Origin: Catonia carolina
Taxonomy: Eukaryota > Arthropoda > Insecta > Hemiptera > Achilidae
Length of the DNA: 64,000 nt
Assembly: GCA_035578175.1 (NCBI GenBank)
Contig: JAQMRL010000003.1
Location: 109,652,969 to 109,716,968, forward strand
Direction: 5' to 3'
Below, piece after piece: positions 43,128 to 53,391 of the stretch (positions within the stretch are counted from its first letter, which is position 1; the number at the start of each line of letters is the position of its first letter). The position numbers and the translations under genes are program-made. The notes under the pieces were generated by a model that was not told where the DNA came from, did no database searches, and was given only the letters and a program-made list of their open reading frames with translations.

Positions 43128-43829
43128 ACAATGGAAAAGTTATGGTAATTCCTGATTACGCAGATGGCACATGGTCCGTGCGTTTGCACAGACAAGTAGC
43201 AGCAAATGGAGAAGCATTAGGGTTAGTATACGGTCCGAGAGTTGCATGTTCCATGTGATCGCCCAGATCCGGGAAAAAAAGCGCCCGGACCTTCCCGCTT
43301 AAACTCATCCGTGCAAACGCTCGGATGAAGCTATGTGATTACATCTAATAGACTACTGTTTCAAATATAGAATCCTCCGCTTACTAGCAAACTTCCATTA
43401 CAAAGTACCCAACATTCTATATAAGACTACCTACTCTTTCCCTCCCACCAGGACTACATTCACAAAACTTCAAGAAATCTCCAAGACGCAGACATGAACT
43501 CGACCATCGAAGCCATCCGGTTAATTTACACCAGACCGCATCCTCTGGAGACAGCTCACACATTGTCATTCCATGACTACTTGTAAAACGCGACTTTCAG
43601 TCAGTTGAACATATAATTATATATATCAACACTAGTTCTGCCCACCCAGCCAGTTTTTTTTAATATTAATCCTTTAATATTATGAAAAACACGGCAACTC
43701 CTTCGTAATATATATATTAATTTTATTAATTATTATAAATTATTATATTCAATATCTATTATTCATTTTTTTCCTGAGTAATTCACATGAATCTTTTCAG
43801 AATTAAATTTTCTACAAATTTATTTAAGA

Positions 43830-44205
43830 AAAAATACACCTTTATTTACCATTTATGGAAGTAATCTTACGTTAAACACAAAAATGTGTTATTTCTTTGC
43901 ACCAATTCTTGTGTTTTATGTAAGATATCTCTGAAAGTATTGCATTTACAGCTCTGGAACCAATTTTATTCAATTTTTCAGATTAAAAAACATAAGAAAC
44001 AATCGTATTTGTATCTTTGTAACTACCTTTAACATTTTAATACGGCCTTACTTCACCGAGGGTACAGAGTTCTTGGTGAAATTTTTCGCTAGCCGTAACT
44101 CGCTAACTAAGCGTTTTCAGGCATATGTTTATATGAACTTTTTTTCTTATTTTTAGCTATAGAATGAGATCCCAAGAGATTGCGGTGTAGTTTTGAATCA
44201 CCCTG
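43830..44205. repeat. Half of a DD41D-related MITE
   Basis: A right arm only: 'ttcgctagccgtaactcgc' through ATATGTTTATATGAAC to TTTTGAATCACCCTG before TA. It is diverged from the arms at 5413-6422 and 25004-25830. The partner arm is missing. Confidence 0.65.
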
Positions 44206-44536
44206 TATATTTGACTCTACTCCTAAACCAAACGTACTTCTGATCCTGAAACTAAATTATTCTCTCCATAACGACCCCTCAGTAATGATTTATTAGAAGA
44301 AACCCAGCCCTCTCATATTTCTTCGAACGATCAGGTGGTATCCCCCACGACATCGTCTATTAATCTTCTATCAGTTTTAGTTGTTTCAAATGTATGCTGG
44401 CACATGGATCCAATAGTTATTCATCCGTGCGCTGTCTAGTTGACTAAACTTGATTCAGTACACAGTATTCACAAAAGATGTTACCTTATCTAACCTCAAT
44501 TAAAAACGTTCAATAACAAAAGAGACACAAAAAAAT

Positions 44537-44572
44537 CTGGTGTGAAACACTCACACGACTTTCTCGTGCTGG
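44537..44572 (-). repeat. HINE-like terminal hairpin remnant
   Basis: AAAAAATCTGGTGTGAAACA followed by CTCACACGACTTTCTCGTGC is the last ~36 bp of the repeat, with nothing of the body left. Confidence 0.7.
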
Positions 44573-44610
44573 TCGTTCAAAATAAAAGAGCTGGTAGCTC
44601 ACCGGTCAGT

Positions 44611-44634
44611 TAAAAGAGCTAGCTAGCTCTTTTA
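44611..44634. repeat. Perfect 24-bp palindrome
   Basis: A perfect palindrome centred on CTAGCTAG with outer TAAAAGAG / CTCTTTTA, inside a region where AAAGAGCT is repeated several times (44583-44640). It may be the end of a degraded transposon with GAGCT-rich termini. Confidence 0.6.
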
Positions 44635-44672
44635 TGAGCTCTGTGTGCGACTCACTCATGAGCATCAGATCA

Positions 44673-45026
44673 CTACACCATAAGCTTTTCTTCTTCTGCC
44701 CACCCAGTATTCTGCTTTTGCTCTTCCATCTTACAGTCCATAATAATTACTGATCTGAATTTGGTTCGGGTCAATAAGTTTTTCGGTTTATTCCAGTTTA
44801 CTCGATACCCTTTCTGAATTCTATGAACCATACATTCGTCAGCTACAACACCAATCTCATGCTTCAACGTCGATTTAATTATCGTGCAAATTCCACAAGG
44901 ACATTCAACCTGTAAGAACCGTTTCCTGTTCCTTTTCCATGTGTACAGGTCATTTGTTCTAGCTAGAAGCTTTCCCACCAACGCTCTGTGCCGCTGAGCT
45001 GTTCTGTTTAGTGGTGGGGGAAGCAC
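44673..45026 (-). other. Unrecognised open frame, 117 codons
   Basis: Reads LPPPLNRTAQRHRALVGKLL near the start and VECPCGICTIIKSTLKHEIG in the middle, with three clustered cysteines. I cannot place it in a family. The composition looks like coding sequence from a mobile element, but no partner domain is adjacent. It lies in the 42628-56283 eIF2B intron. Confidence 0.35.
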
Positions 45027-45299
45027 CTCAAACAGAAGTGATCAGTCTCTTCATAGTGCTAGTAGCGTTAACAGCCTAAGTGTACTACTGTATAAATACT
45101 GAAAACATTGACTGTATATTGTAATTTTATATTTTTGTTCTATTCTCTTTACAAGTCTTCAACTCATGCATTCAGTACTAGGCCTACTGTTTTGTGTACC
45201 TATTGTTTTTACTGTTTTGCTGTTTTATTTTGTTTATATTAATTTTTTGTATGTATTCTTTGTTTCGTTTCTATTTTTTATTTATTTAGTTATTAAAAT

Positions 45300-45790
45300 G
45301 GAACCTAGTTGTAGTAGTGAAAATTTGAGCACGAGTGCGTGTCATACGGAAAAGGCAGGTAATATGCGGTCAGGTTAGGGAGTATATAGTCAGTGTATAC
45401 AATTTTATGAAAAAAGAAGCTGAACAAAACGGACCAATTTTACTGACCGATGCGCAAAATCGTGTAGCCAGAGCTATGGGGATTTTGCGTAGTACAGTTC
45501 AAAGAATTTTGAAAGAATAACCCTGATATGCTAATCAGAACACCAAATAAGAAAAGAATGAAAAGGAAAGTGAAGAGTGAAGTGGACGATTTTGATAAGT
45601 GTGTTGTGAGAAGAAAAATATATAATTTTCATAAAACAAACGCCGAATGGCCAACGTTGAATTTGTTACTCCCCGTTTTATGGAAGAAAATTAATTTCAA
45701 AAGAAGTAAATGGTCACCATAGAAAATTATTAAAGATATGGGATTCAGATGGAGAAAGGCAAAAGACAACAGAAAATATAAAGTTTTTAA
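45300..45790 (+). pseudogene. Tc1-like transposase N-terminal fragment, frameshifted
   Basis: From about 45375 a frame reads VREYIVSVYNFMKKEAEQNG and MGILRSTVQRILKE, a helix-turn-helix. After a stop at 45518 another frame gives EVDDFDKCVVRRKIYNFHKT and FRWRKAKDNRK, the second DNA-binding domain of a Tc1/mariner-like group. At least two frame breaks are present and the DDE domain is absent. An upstream frame (45166-45378) may supply the original first residues (MEPSCSSENLSTS). Confidence 0.65.
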
Positions 45791-46229
45791 CTAGTTTTTA
45801 GTCTAGCGTAGTAGTTGTAACAGAGAAGTATGTAGTTAAAAAGAGAGGGAATGATCATTAAGTGAGAAGGAGACAACACTTGCCCCATTGAAACTATCCC
45901 TACTCTACCTACTCGCTCTCCCCTTACAAGCATCTTCCAAAAACAAAAATCTGGTGTGAAACACTCACACAACTTTCTCTTGCCAGTGCAAATAATTAAC
46001 AATAAACCTAACATTAGTAATAAAACATAAAAAATAAACAAAAAACTAACCTAAATAACATAACCTAATTTTAATCATGAGTGAAAGACGCAAAATGACC
46101 TTAAATCAACCTCAGTTTGGCTTAGAAATACGGTAAATCACTCTTTCACGCTTTTAAACTAGGCTCTGTAGAGAAAAATGCTCTAAATAAAAGTTGTAGA
46201 TCTTTTAATTTTCTATAAATTTAATTATA

Positions 46230-48743
46230 CAGGGTGATTCATGAAGTTCTCCCCCCACTTCTACAGCACATTGTACTAGTAAAAATAATGAAAAAATGTT
46301 ATATAAACATAGGTCCGAAAACGCTTCGTTAGCGAGTTACAGCTAGCGAAAGATTTCGCCTGAATTCCTGGGCAAAGAGTAAAATAAAGCCATACTGAAC
46401 TTTTGGAAAGGTTAATTAAGTAAGAAATGTCGTGGATTCTTATGTAATTTTACCTGATAAAGCTAATAAAATAGGTTTCAGAACTGTACCTGTAGTAGTT
46501 TTTGAGGGATTCACGGTTAAATGCAAAAAATTGGGGCACGAAACAATGTTTTTTTAAGTTTCATGTACAATAACTTTGTTAAATTGGTAATAAATACATA
46601 AAATCAACAAACATTAATTGTAGAGAATTTAATTCTGAGAAAATTGATATAATCAAAGTCTAAAATAAAACAGAAATAAGTATAAAAAAATCGATTTTAT
46701 TCAGTATAATACATTACTATCTGTAAAGAAATACCGTACGGTATTTAGTTAAAATAAAACAAAAACAAAATGTTTGTTCCTTAATGATGAGATAAATTGA
46801 GAAAACAAGATGAACTGTTAAATAAATTTGTTTGTAAATAAAAATATCATGTTTTATTACGTTGTATTTTTTTTTAAATAAAAATTTACATTAAATGTTC
46901 GAAAATAAATGAAGCAAACATTTTCCAATTATTGTTTACTAATAATCGAAATGCAGTTTTTTGTTTTATTAATTTCTAAGTTGGTAACGCACGAATAACA
47001 GCTGATCAACAATGGTATTCTGTACTGTTACGTTAGAACTGTGTATTAGTGGTGTTTTGCAAGCTACAGCAGGAGATCGGGTTCTGTGAATCGTGTTATT
47101 AAATGCAATTTTTTTGTGAGTTATAATTCGATTGTTTATTCAGCGAAAAAATGCCTTACTTATTTACATCAGAGGAATACGCTGATATGGTTTTTATTTT
47201 GGGTTACTGTAATGGTAATGCTAGAGCTGCTGTAGTAGAATATGAACTACGTTACCCTAATAGGAGGATTCCAGATACCAAAACAATTTCAGGAACTTTT
47301 CGTACTCTTCGGGAAACAGGATCACTACCAAGTACTAGAACCAAAATTATGAACGAGCTGTCCAACTTGATGATGATATTGTTATTAATGCTGTTCATCG
47401 CAGTCCAGGTGTAAGTACACGACGTATTTCTAGGCGGATAGGAGTTTCGCAGTCAACGGTGTGGAGGTCACTAAATCGAAACAAATTTTATCCGTTTCAT
47501 AAACAAAAGGTTCAACATCTACAGCCAGGGGATGGTCCGCTTCGCTTGGAGTTTTGCAACTTTTTGAATATTAATAATCAACTCTACAAGCGTATTTTGT
47601 TTACGGATGAGGCACAATTCACTCGGGATGGTGTCAATAACTTGCACAATGAACACTCATGGGCAGAAGAAAATCCACATGAGGTAGTGGAACAGAACTT
47701 TCAACACCGATTTAGCGTCAATGTCTGGTGTGGCCTTTTGCACAATCGGCTGATTGGACCTTTCATATTACCTGGACGCCTAAATGCTGAGTTGTATTTG
47801 CATTTCCTTCAAGAAGAGTTGCCGCAGCTGTTAGAGAATGTTCCTTTACGTCTCAGACAAAATTTGTACTTCCAGCATGACGGAGCACCTCCCCACTTTT
47901 CACGTGCCGTTTCTGCTTATTTAAATCATCAATTTCCTGGACACTGGATTGGTCGTGGAGGGCCTCACCCTTGGCCACCAAGATCCCCAGATCTATCTCC
48001 ATTGGATTATTGCATCTGGGGATGGATGAAAGACATTGTATACAAGACAAAAGTGAATTCTCGTGATGAATTAATTGCCCGTATTATGGATTCGGCTGTG
48101 CAGATACAGGGAAGCCCTGAAAAATTAAGAAACGCAACAAAAGCAATACACAAAAGTGCTGCAAAATGTATTGATAATGATGGCCTCATTTTCGAACATC
48201 TATTATAAAAAGGTGCGTACGGTTGGCCCAACCTGATTAATTTTGCTTAAAACTAGTAATGTAATATACTGAATAAAATCGATTTTTTGATACTTATTTC
48301 TGTTTTATTTTAGACTTTGATTATATCAATTTTCTCAGAATTAAATTCTCTACAATTAATGTTTGTTGATTTTATGTATTTATTACCAATTTAACAAAGT
48401 TATTGTACATGAAACTTAAAAAAACATTGTTTCGTGCCCCAATTTTTTGCATTTAACCGTGAATCCCTCAAAAACTACTACAGGTACAGTTCTGAAACCT
48501 ATTTTATTAGCTTTATCAGGTAAAATTACATAAGAATCCACGACATTTCTTACTTAATTAACCTTTCCAAAAGTTCAGTATGGCTTTATTTTACTCTTTG
48601 CCCAGGAATTCAGGCGAAATCTTTCGCTAGCTGTAACTCGCTAACGAAGCGTTTTCGGACCTATGTTTATATAACATTTTTTCATTATTTTTACTAGTAC
48701 AATGTGCTGTAGAAGTGGGGGGAGAACTTCATGAATCACCCTG
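46230..48743 (+). mobile_element. DD41D mariner-family element, copy 1
   Basis: Ends CAGGGTGATTCATGAAG, with long inverted repeats of about 490 bp (46230-46727 and 48255-48743), flanked by TA (46228-46229 and 48744-48745). The transposase gene in the middle has a 2-bp insertion. It is nearly identical, in inverted orientation, to 53392-55903. Confidence 0.95.
47151..48208 (+). pseudogene. DD41D transposase, frameshifted by a 2-bp insertion
   Basis: Starts MPYLFTSEEYADMVFILGYC with a DUF4817-type helix-turn-helix. At about 47343 'accaaaattatg' replaces 'accaattatg' of the intact copy, shifting the frame. The correct frame is open again from before 47459 to the stop at 48208. It contains FTDEAQFTRDG, FQHDGAPPHFS and DLSPLDYCIWGW, all three catalytic aspartates. 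Apart from this lesion and one visible residue change (KSAAK for KRAAK) it equals the intact copy. Confidence 0.95.
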
Positions 48744-49645
48744 TATACACTTTTGTCAAAAAACAGAAAATCGCAAATTACCGCTAAACTAAGCATTATA
48801 CAAAAAATTGTTTGAAATAAAAGTTGTAGGATTTTAAATTCTCTACAACTTTTATTATATACATTTTTCCGCTGAAATGCATATTAAAGCCGTAATCTTA
48901 AAAAAACAAAGTTTTTACATGAAAACACCCTTACCAAGAATTTCAGCCAAGATGGCACCTACCCTATCTTGTAGAGAATAAAAAATTGAGTAAACCAGGC
49001 GATTTTAAAAAAAATCGTAGGACCAGTTTTTGAGAAAATCACAAAAAAGTGAAAAATTACACGAATAAACTACTACTTCCGGTTGACCGATTTTGATGAA
49101 AATGTTCGTGTCGGGTCCGGTAGTGGTATGTAACTTAAGTTTCAAGTTTAAAGTTCGTACGATGTTCCGTTCTTGAGATATTCTGTTCACACACACACAC
49201 ACACACACACAGACCAATCGCTAAAAACATGTTTTTTGGGTTCAGGGGGTCTGAAAACGTATAGATCCGGTGAAAACTCGATTTCTTAAAATCGACATGA
49301 AAACAATACTTTCCTTCCTATATATTCATATAGGCAAGAGAAAGTAAAAATGTACTATACATTAAGCCTTTACCTGTGGTTTCCTATTGTATTTCCATAA
49401 CCTCACCACCGTATAAATAGACCCACATAACAACCGGTATGTTCAAAGTCCTAGATGTAGTATACTACCATCAACAAAAACATTTATCGCAACTCGATGT
49501 ACCCTATTTTTCATTATTTTTTCACAATTTTTCAAGGGTGCTGAGCTCTAAACGTATGCATTGCCCCCTACCCACAGCCAATCACTTGCCAACAACGTTG
49601 CCAATACTTGCTCTTGTAGCTTAGTTAAATAATTTGTCAGCCATT

Positions 49646-50563
49646 TTTACTTTCTCTTGCCTATATGAATATATAGGAAGGAAAGTATTGTTTTCATGTC
49701 GATTTTTCGAAATCGAGTTTTCACCGGATCTATACGTTTTCAGACCCCCTGAACCCAAAAAACATGTTTTTAGCGATTGGTCTGTGTGTGAACAGAATAT
49801 CTCAAGAACGGAACATTGTTCGAACTTGAAACTTAAGTTACATACCACTACCGGACCCGACACGAACATTTTCATCAAAATCGGTCAACCGGAAGTAGTC
49901 GTTTATTCGTGTAATTTTTCACTTTTTTGCAATTTTCTCAAAAACTGGTCCTACCATTTTTTTAAAAATAGCCTGGATTACTCAATTTTTTATTCTCTAC
50001 AAGATAGGATAGGCGTCATGTTTACTGAAATTCTGGGTGAGGCTGTTTTCACGTAAAAACATAGTTTTTTTAAGATTATGGCTTTAATATGCAATTTAGC
50101 GCAAAACGTTATATAATAAAAGTTGTAGAGAATTTAAAAACCTACAACTTTTATTTAAAACATTTTTTTGTATACCGCTTAGTTTAGCGGTAATTAGCTA
50201 TTTTCTGTTTTTTTCTCACGAAAACGTGTGAAAAATCGATTTTTTTAAGATTTCGGCCTTAGAATGCATTTTACGACAAAAGTGTATTTAATAAAATTTA
50301 TAGAAAATTAAAAGATCTACAACTTTTATTTCAAGCATTTTTCTCTACAGAGCCAAGTTGAGCGTGAAAGATTGATTTCCTGTATTTTTAGGCCAAACTG
50401 AGGTTGATTTTTATTTTGCGTGTTTCTCTCATGATTAAATTAAGTTTATGATTTTGAGGTTAGTTTTTTATTTATTTCTAATGTTTTATTACTAATGTTA
50501 GGTTATTTTGTTAATTTTTTGCATTGGCAAGAGAAAGTTGTGTGAGTGTTTCACACCAGATTT
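49646..50563 (+). mobile_element. HINE-like element with minimal microsatellite
   Basis: Left end TTTTTACTTTCTCTTGCC, only about four GT units (49783-49791), and right end GGCAAGAGAAAGTTGTGTGAG plus the hairpin and a long T run (50560-50574). It shows that the GT tract is dispensable and varies in length. Confidence 0.9.
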
Positions 50564-50708
50564 TTTTTTTTTTTGGTCTATTAATTTCAATTATAACCTA
50601 TAAACATACAATCAGCTGGTTATATTATAAAGTATTGCATGTTAACGCGCTGTATAATCGATGTGTTCAGTGCGAGATGCAAGACAAGAGTGAACTATTG
50701 CAACTCTT

Positions 50709-51211
50709 AAGGTAGGAACAGACTACTATCACGTCACGCGAACTCACATCACGTCACGTCATGTCACTGTACCATATCTGAAACGTGATATCACGTTTAC
50801 ATGCACATTAAGGTAGGAACAGACTACTATCACGTCACGCGAACTCACATCACGTCACGTCATGTCACTGTACCATATCTGAAACGTGATATCACGTTTA
50901 CATGCACATTAAGGTAGGAACAGACTACTATCACGTCACGCGAACTCACATCACGTCACGTCATGTCACTGTACCATATCTGAAACGTGATATCACGTTT
51001 ACATGCACATTAAGGTAGGAACAGACTACTATCACGTCACGCGAACTCACATCACGTCACGTCATGTCACTGTACCATATCTGAAACGTGATATCACGTT
51101 TACAAGCACATTAAGGTAGGAACAGACTACTATCACGTCACGCGAACTCACATCACGTCACGTCATGTCACTGTACCATATCTGAAACGTGATATCACGT
51201 TAACATGCACA
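50709..51211. repeat. 101-bp tandem repeat, five units
   Basis: Units begin AAGGTAGGAACAGACTAC at 50709, 50810, 50911, 51012 and about 51113, so the period is 101 bp. The units are virtually identical. Each is rich in ATCACGTCACG and AACGTGATATCACGTT sub-palindromes. The unit start is also the terminal inverted repeat of the Harbinger element that contains the array. Confidence 0.95.
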
Positions 51212-52138
51212 CTACTGTCACGTGACAAGCGCACTCGACCGTTTCTCTTCCGTATGAATTTTGTGAAATCAGTTTTATACATAGTATAACTTCTGTCTTT
51301 GATTTATTTCAAATGGAAAGTTCAAGTAGTTCTTCTAAATGGGAAGAAGAACTGGAAAATGCGGCTGTTTTATTAAATGCAGAAAACCATATTAGCATGA
51401 AATCAAAGAGAATATGGGTACATGATAAATAAAAGAAGGAAACAACTGGGTGAATTTCAACGACTAGTACCAGAATTATGTAGAGATTCGAAATGTTTTT
51501 GAATGTATTTTAGAATGACAATGGAAGAATTTGATTTTGTTCATGACCTTATTAAAAATGATGTAAGGAAGCAAAATACCCAACTCCGTGAAGCCATCAC
51601 AACTGAAGAAAGATTATGTGTTTGTTTGATGTAAGAAAAAAATTGAGCAAACACTAATAATTTTACTTAATTTATTTTTATTGAAATTATTAATAATTAT
51701 ATTTTATTTTATTGGTATTCTGTTGAAGGCAGAGATACGAGTTGCAGTAGCGTAGGTGTTTCCGCATTATTTTCAGAAGAATACGATACAGCGTCTTCTC
51801 CGTTAGCTGTTGGTGTAGTTATGATTTCAATACTGCCAGATTGCAGCGTTGAAATTGCAGAGTTATTAATTTCTGCCGATAGCACCATATTACTCAGTGC
51901 GTGTTTAATTTTGGCCTGTGAGCTCACGTTTGTCAAAATATGTCAAACGAACAGAAAATGAAAACGTGATATCACGGATGAAGTGAGTGACGTGGCGTGA
52001 TACGCGTGAGGTGACTTCAGTGTGAACCTAATACATAAGAGAACCATTTACAACAATGGACCACACTTTTCGCTTGTCACGTGACAGAATGTAACATCGC
52101 GTGACCTCACATGACGTGATAGTAGTCTGTTTCTACCT
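50710..52138 (+). mobile_element. PIF/Harbinger element with amplified left end
   Basis: TTA (50707-50709 and 52139-52141) flanks ends AGGTAGGAACAGACTAC and, reversed, AGGTAGAAACAGACTACTAT. A 3-bp TTA/TWA duplication is the PIF/Harbinger signature. The left end is repeated five times. The right end has single, diverged ATCACG motifs (51964-52125). Only remnants of coding sequence remain. It lies in the 42628-56283 eIF2B intron. Confidence 0.85.
51314..51635 (+). pseudogene. Harbinger transposase N-terminal remnant
   Basis: From the ATG at 51314 (MESSSSSSKWEEELENAAVL) the frame breaks within 40 codons. In successive frames it then gives RRKQLGEFQRLVPELCRDSK, FRMTMEEFDFVHDLIKNDVR and REAITTEERLCVCL. 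These match the segment before the catalytic core of PIF/Harbinger (DDE_Tnp_4) nucleases. The core is deleted. A 75-codon minus-strand frame at 51709-51936 could be the end of the second, Myb/MADF-type ORF, but it carries no recognisable domain. Confidence 0.7.
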
Positions 52139-52141
52139 TTA

Positions 52142-52461
52142 TACGTATGCGTGCGTAATGTTTGTTAGGTACAATCTGACAACGCTGACAAACGTTCTGA
52201 TCGGTCTAAACATGTGGAACAGCACAGCTCATCAACCGTGAAAAACATATTACGATAGTGCTAACAAGACAGTGATGACAACAATGGAAGGCGGAATGTG
52301 TTAATAGCGACAATGTTTTCAGGAACGCATGAAACTGCAGTCATAAAATACCTCTACTCTTTCTTTCCACTTGTTTGTAACTGTCATTCAGACCGGTTTT
52401 TACACGGGCGTAGCTATACTTGTTCATTGTGCTCTGCATTGTACACTGCATGCTTTAGTAG
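52142..52461. other. Unassigned intron sequence
   Basis: No gene or repeat end recognised. Confidence 0.3.
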
Positions 52462-52471
52462 GCATTTTTAG

Positions 52472-52865
52472 TTGTTGTTTAGGTCATCAGCTGAAAGGCT
52501 GGTTTGAACCTATAGAGGTTTTACTAAGTAAAACGAGGATTGAGATAATTTACCATTGCCTTCCTCACTGAATGGAAAAGTATGCTTATCAGCATGCCAG
52601 GCCCTCTGAAAAGCACATATTTTTCAATCTGCAAATGACACCTTCACTTCATTCACCACACGGTCTGGCTGTATAGTGAAATTCATTACTTTCAGAGGAG
52701 GTAACTCTGACTAGTATCTTTAACACTTCTACCTCTTCTGTTCTTAAATGATTCAGTCATATAATTGGCTGACCATGTGATAAGAAACAGAACTATTTAT
52801 TTTAGCCCTGCAACGAACGGATTGAGTGTAAATAATTTGACACTCCACCTGTTTATTATGGGCAG
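52472..52865 (+). repeat. SINE-B copy C
   Basis: Starts TTGTTGTTTAGGTCATCAGC and ends TATTATGGGCAG, with the target duplication GCATTTTTAG (52462-52471 and 52866-52875). The hairpin CAGCT-GAAA-GGCTG is kept through a U-G pair. It is antisense to eIF2B. Confidence 0.85.
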
Positions 52866-52875
52866 GCATTTTTAG

Positions 52876-53391
52876 TAGGTGGTTCTTCTGAAAAATAATT
52901 GTTAAAAATTATTAGGTAAAACTGCACCAACCCCCCAGAGTCCCCCTAACAAATTCGTTGTAAGTAATTATTTGGTTAATAAATTGTTGTAATAAGTTTA
53001 ACACTTTCAGAATGGCACCCGTATACGATACGGGCGCGTCATTTGGTCGGCATCTATTTCACTCGGTTTTATATCCATTAGCTCGTATCGTATACGATTG
53101 CCGTCTATGCTGTCACTTTCTTTAGTTCATTCTGAATCTAATAGAGTACACTCATAGTCCTTATGTTGTCAGAATATCGAATATATCGACTTTTACAGCA
53201 TCGATGTTATCGAGCGTGAGTAAGCGATCTGCCGGTACTTCTGTGCGTTGTTGTTAGTTATTAGTTCGTTATTATAATACTTAGTTTTTTTTAAATTTTA
53301 CTTACGAAATAAAAAAGTAAATTGGTTATTAGAAATAGGTAATTAGTTAGTAAGAATTTAACTCATATAATTAATTTGATTTATTCTTATA
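52876..53391. other. Unassigned intron sequence
   Basis: No recognisable gene. It includes the compact near-repeat CGTATACGATACGGG / CTCGTATCGTATACGA around 53020-53100, an imperfect inverted pair that is not otherwise explained. Confidence 0.3.

Larger units (their letters stand above)
45945..49350 (-). mobile_element. HINE-like element split by a DD41D element
   Basis: The 3' hairpin half lies at 45945-46229 (AAAAATCTGGTGTGAAACAC). The remainder is at 48746-49350, with a short (CA)n at 49191-49212 and TATAGGCAAGAGAAAGTAAA at the end. AATTTAATTATA on the left joins TACACTTTTGTC on the right across the insert, exactly restoring the sequence seen at 18041-18060. Confidence 0.95.

Noticed and set aside
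47151..48208. Two separate genes at 47151-47414 and 47459-48208
   Set aside because: Comparison with the intact copy shows a single transposase broken by a 2-bp insertion.
50709..51211. CRISPR-like array
   Set aside because: Units are contiguous 101-bp copies with no variable spacers, in an insect intron, and derive from a transposon end.
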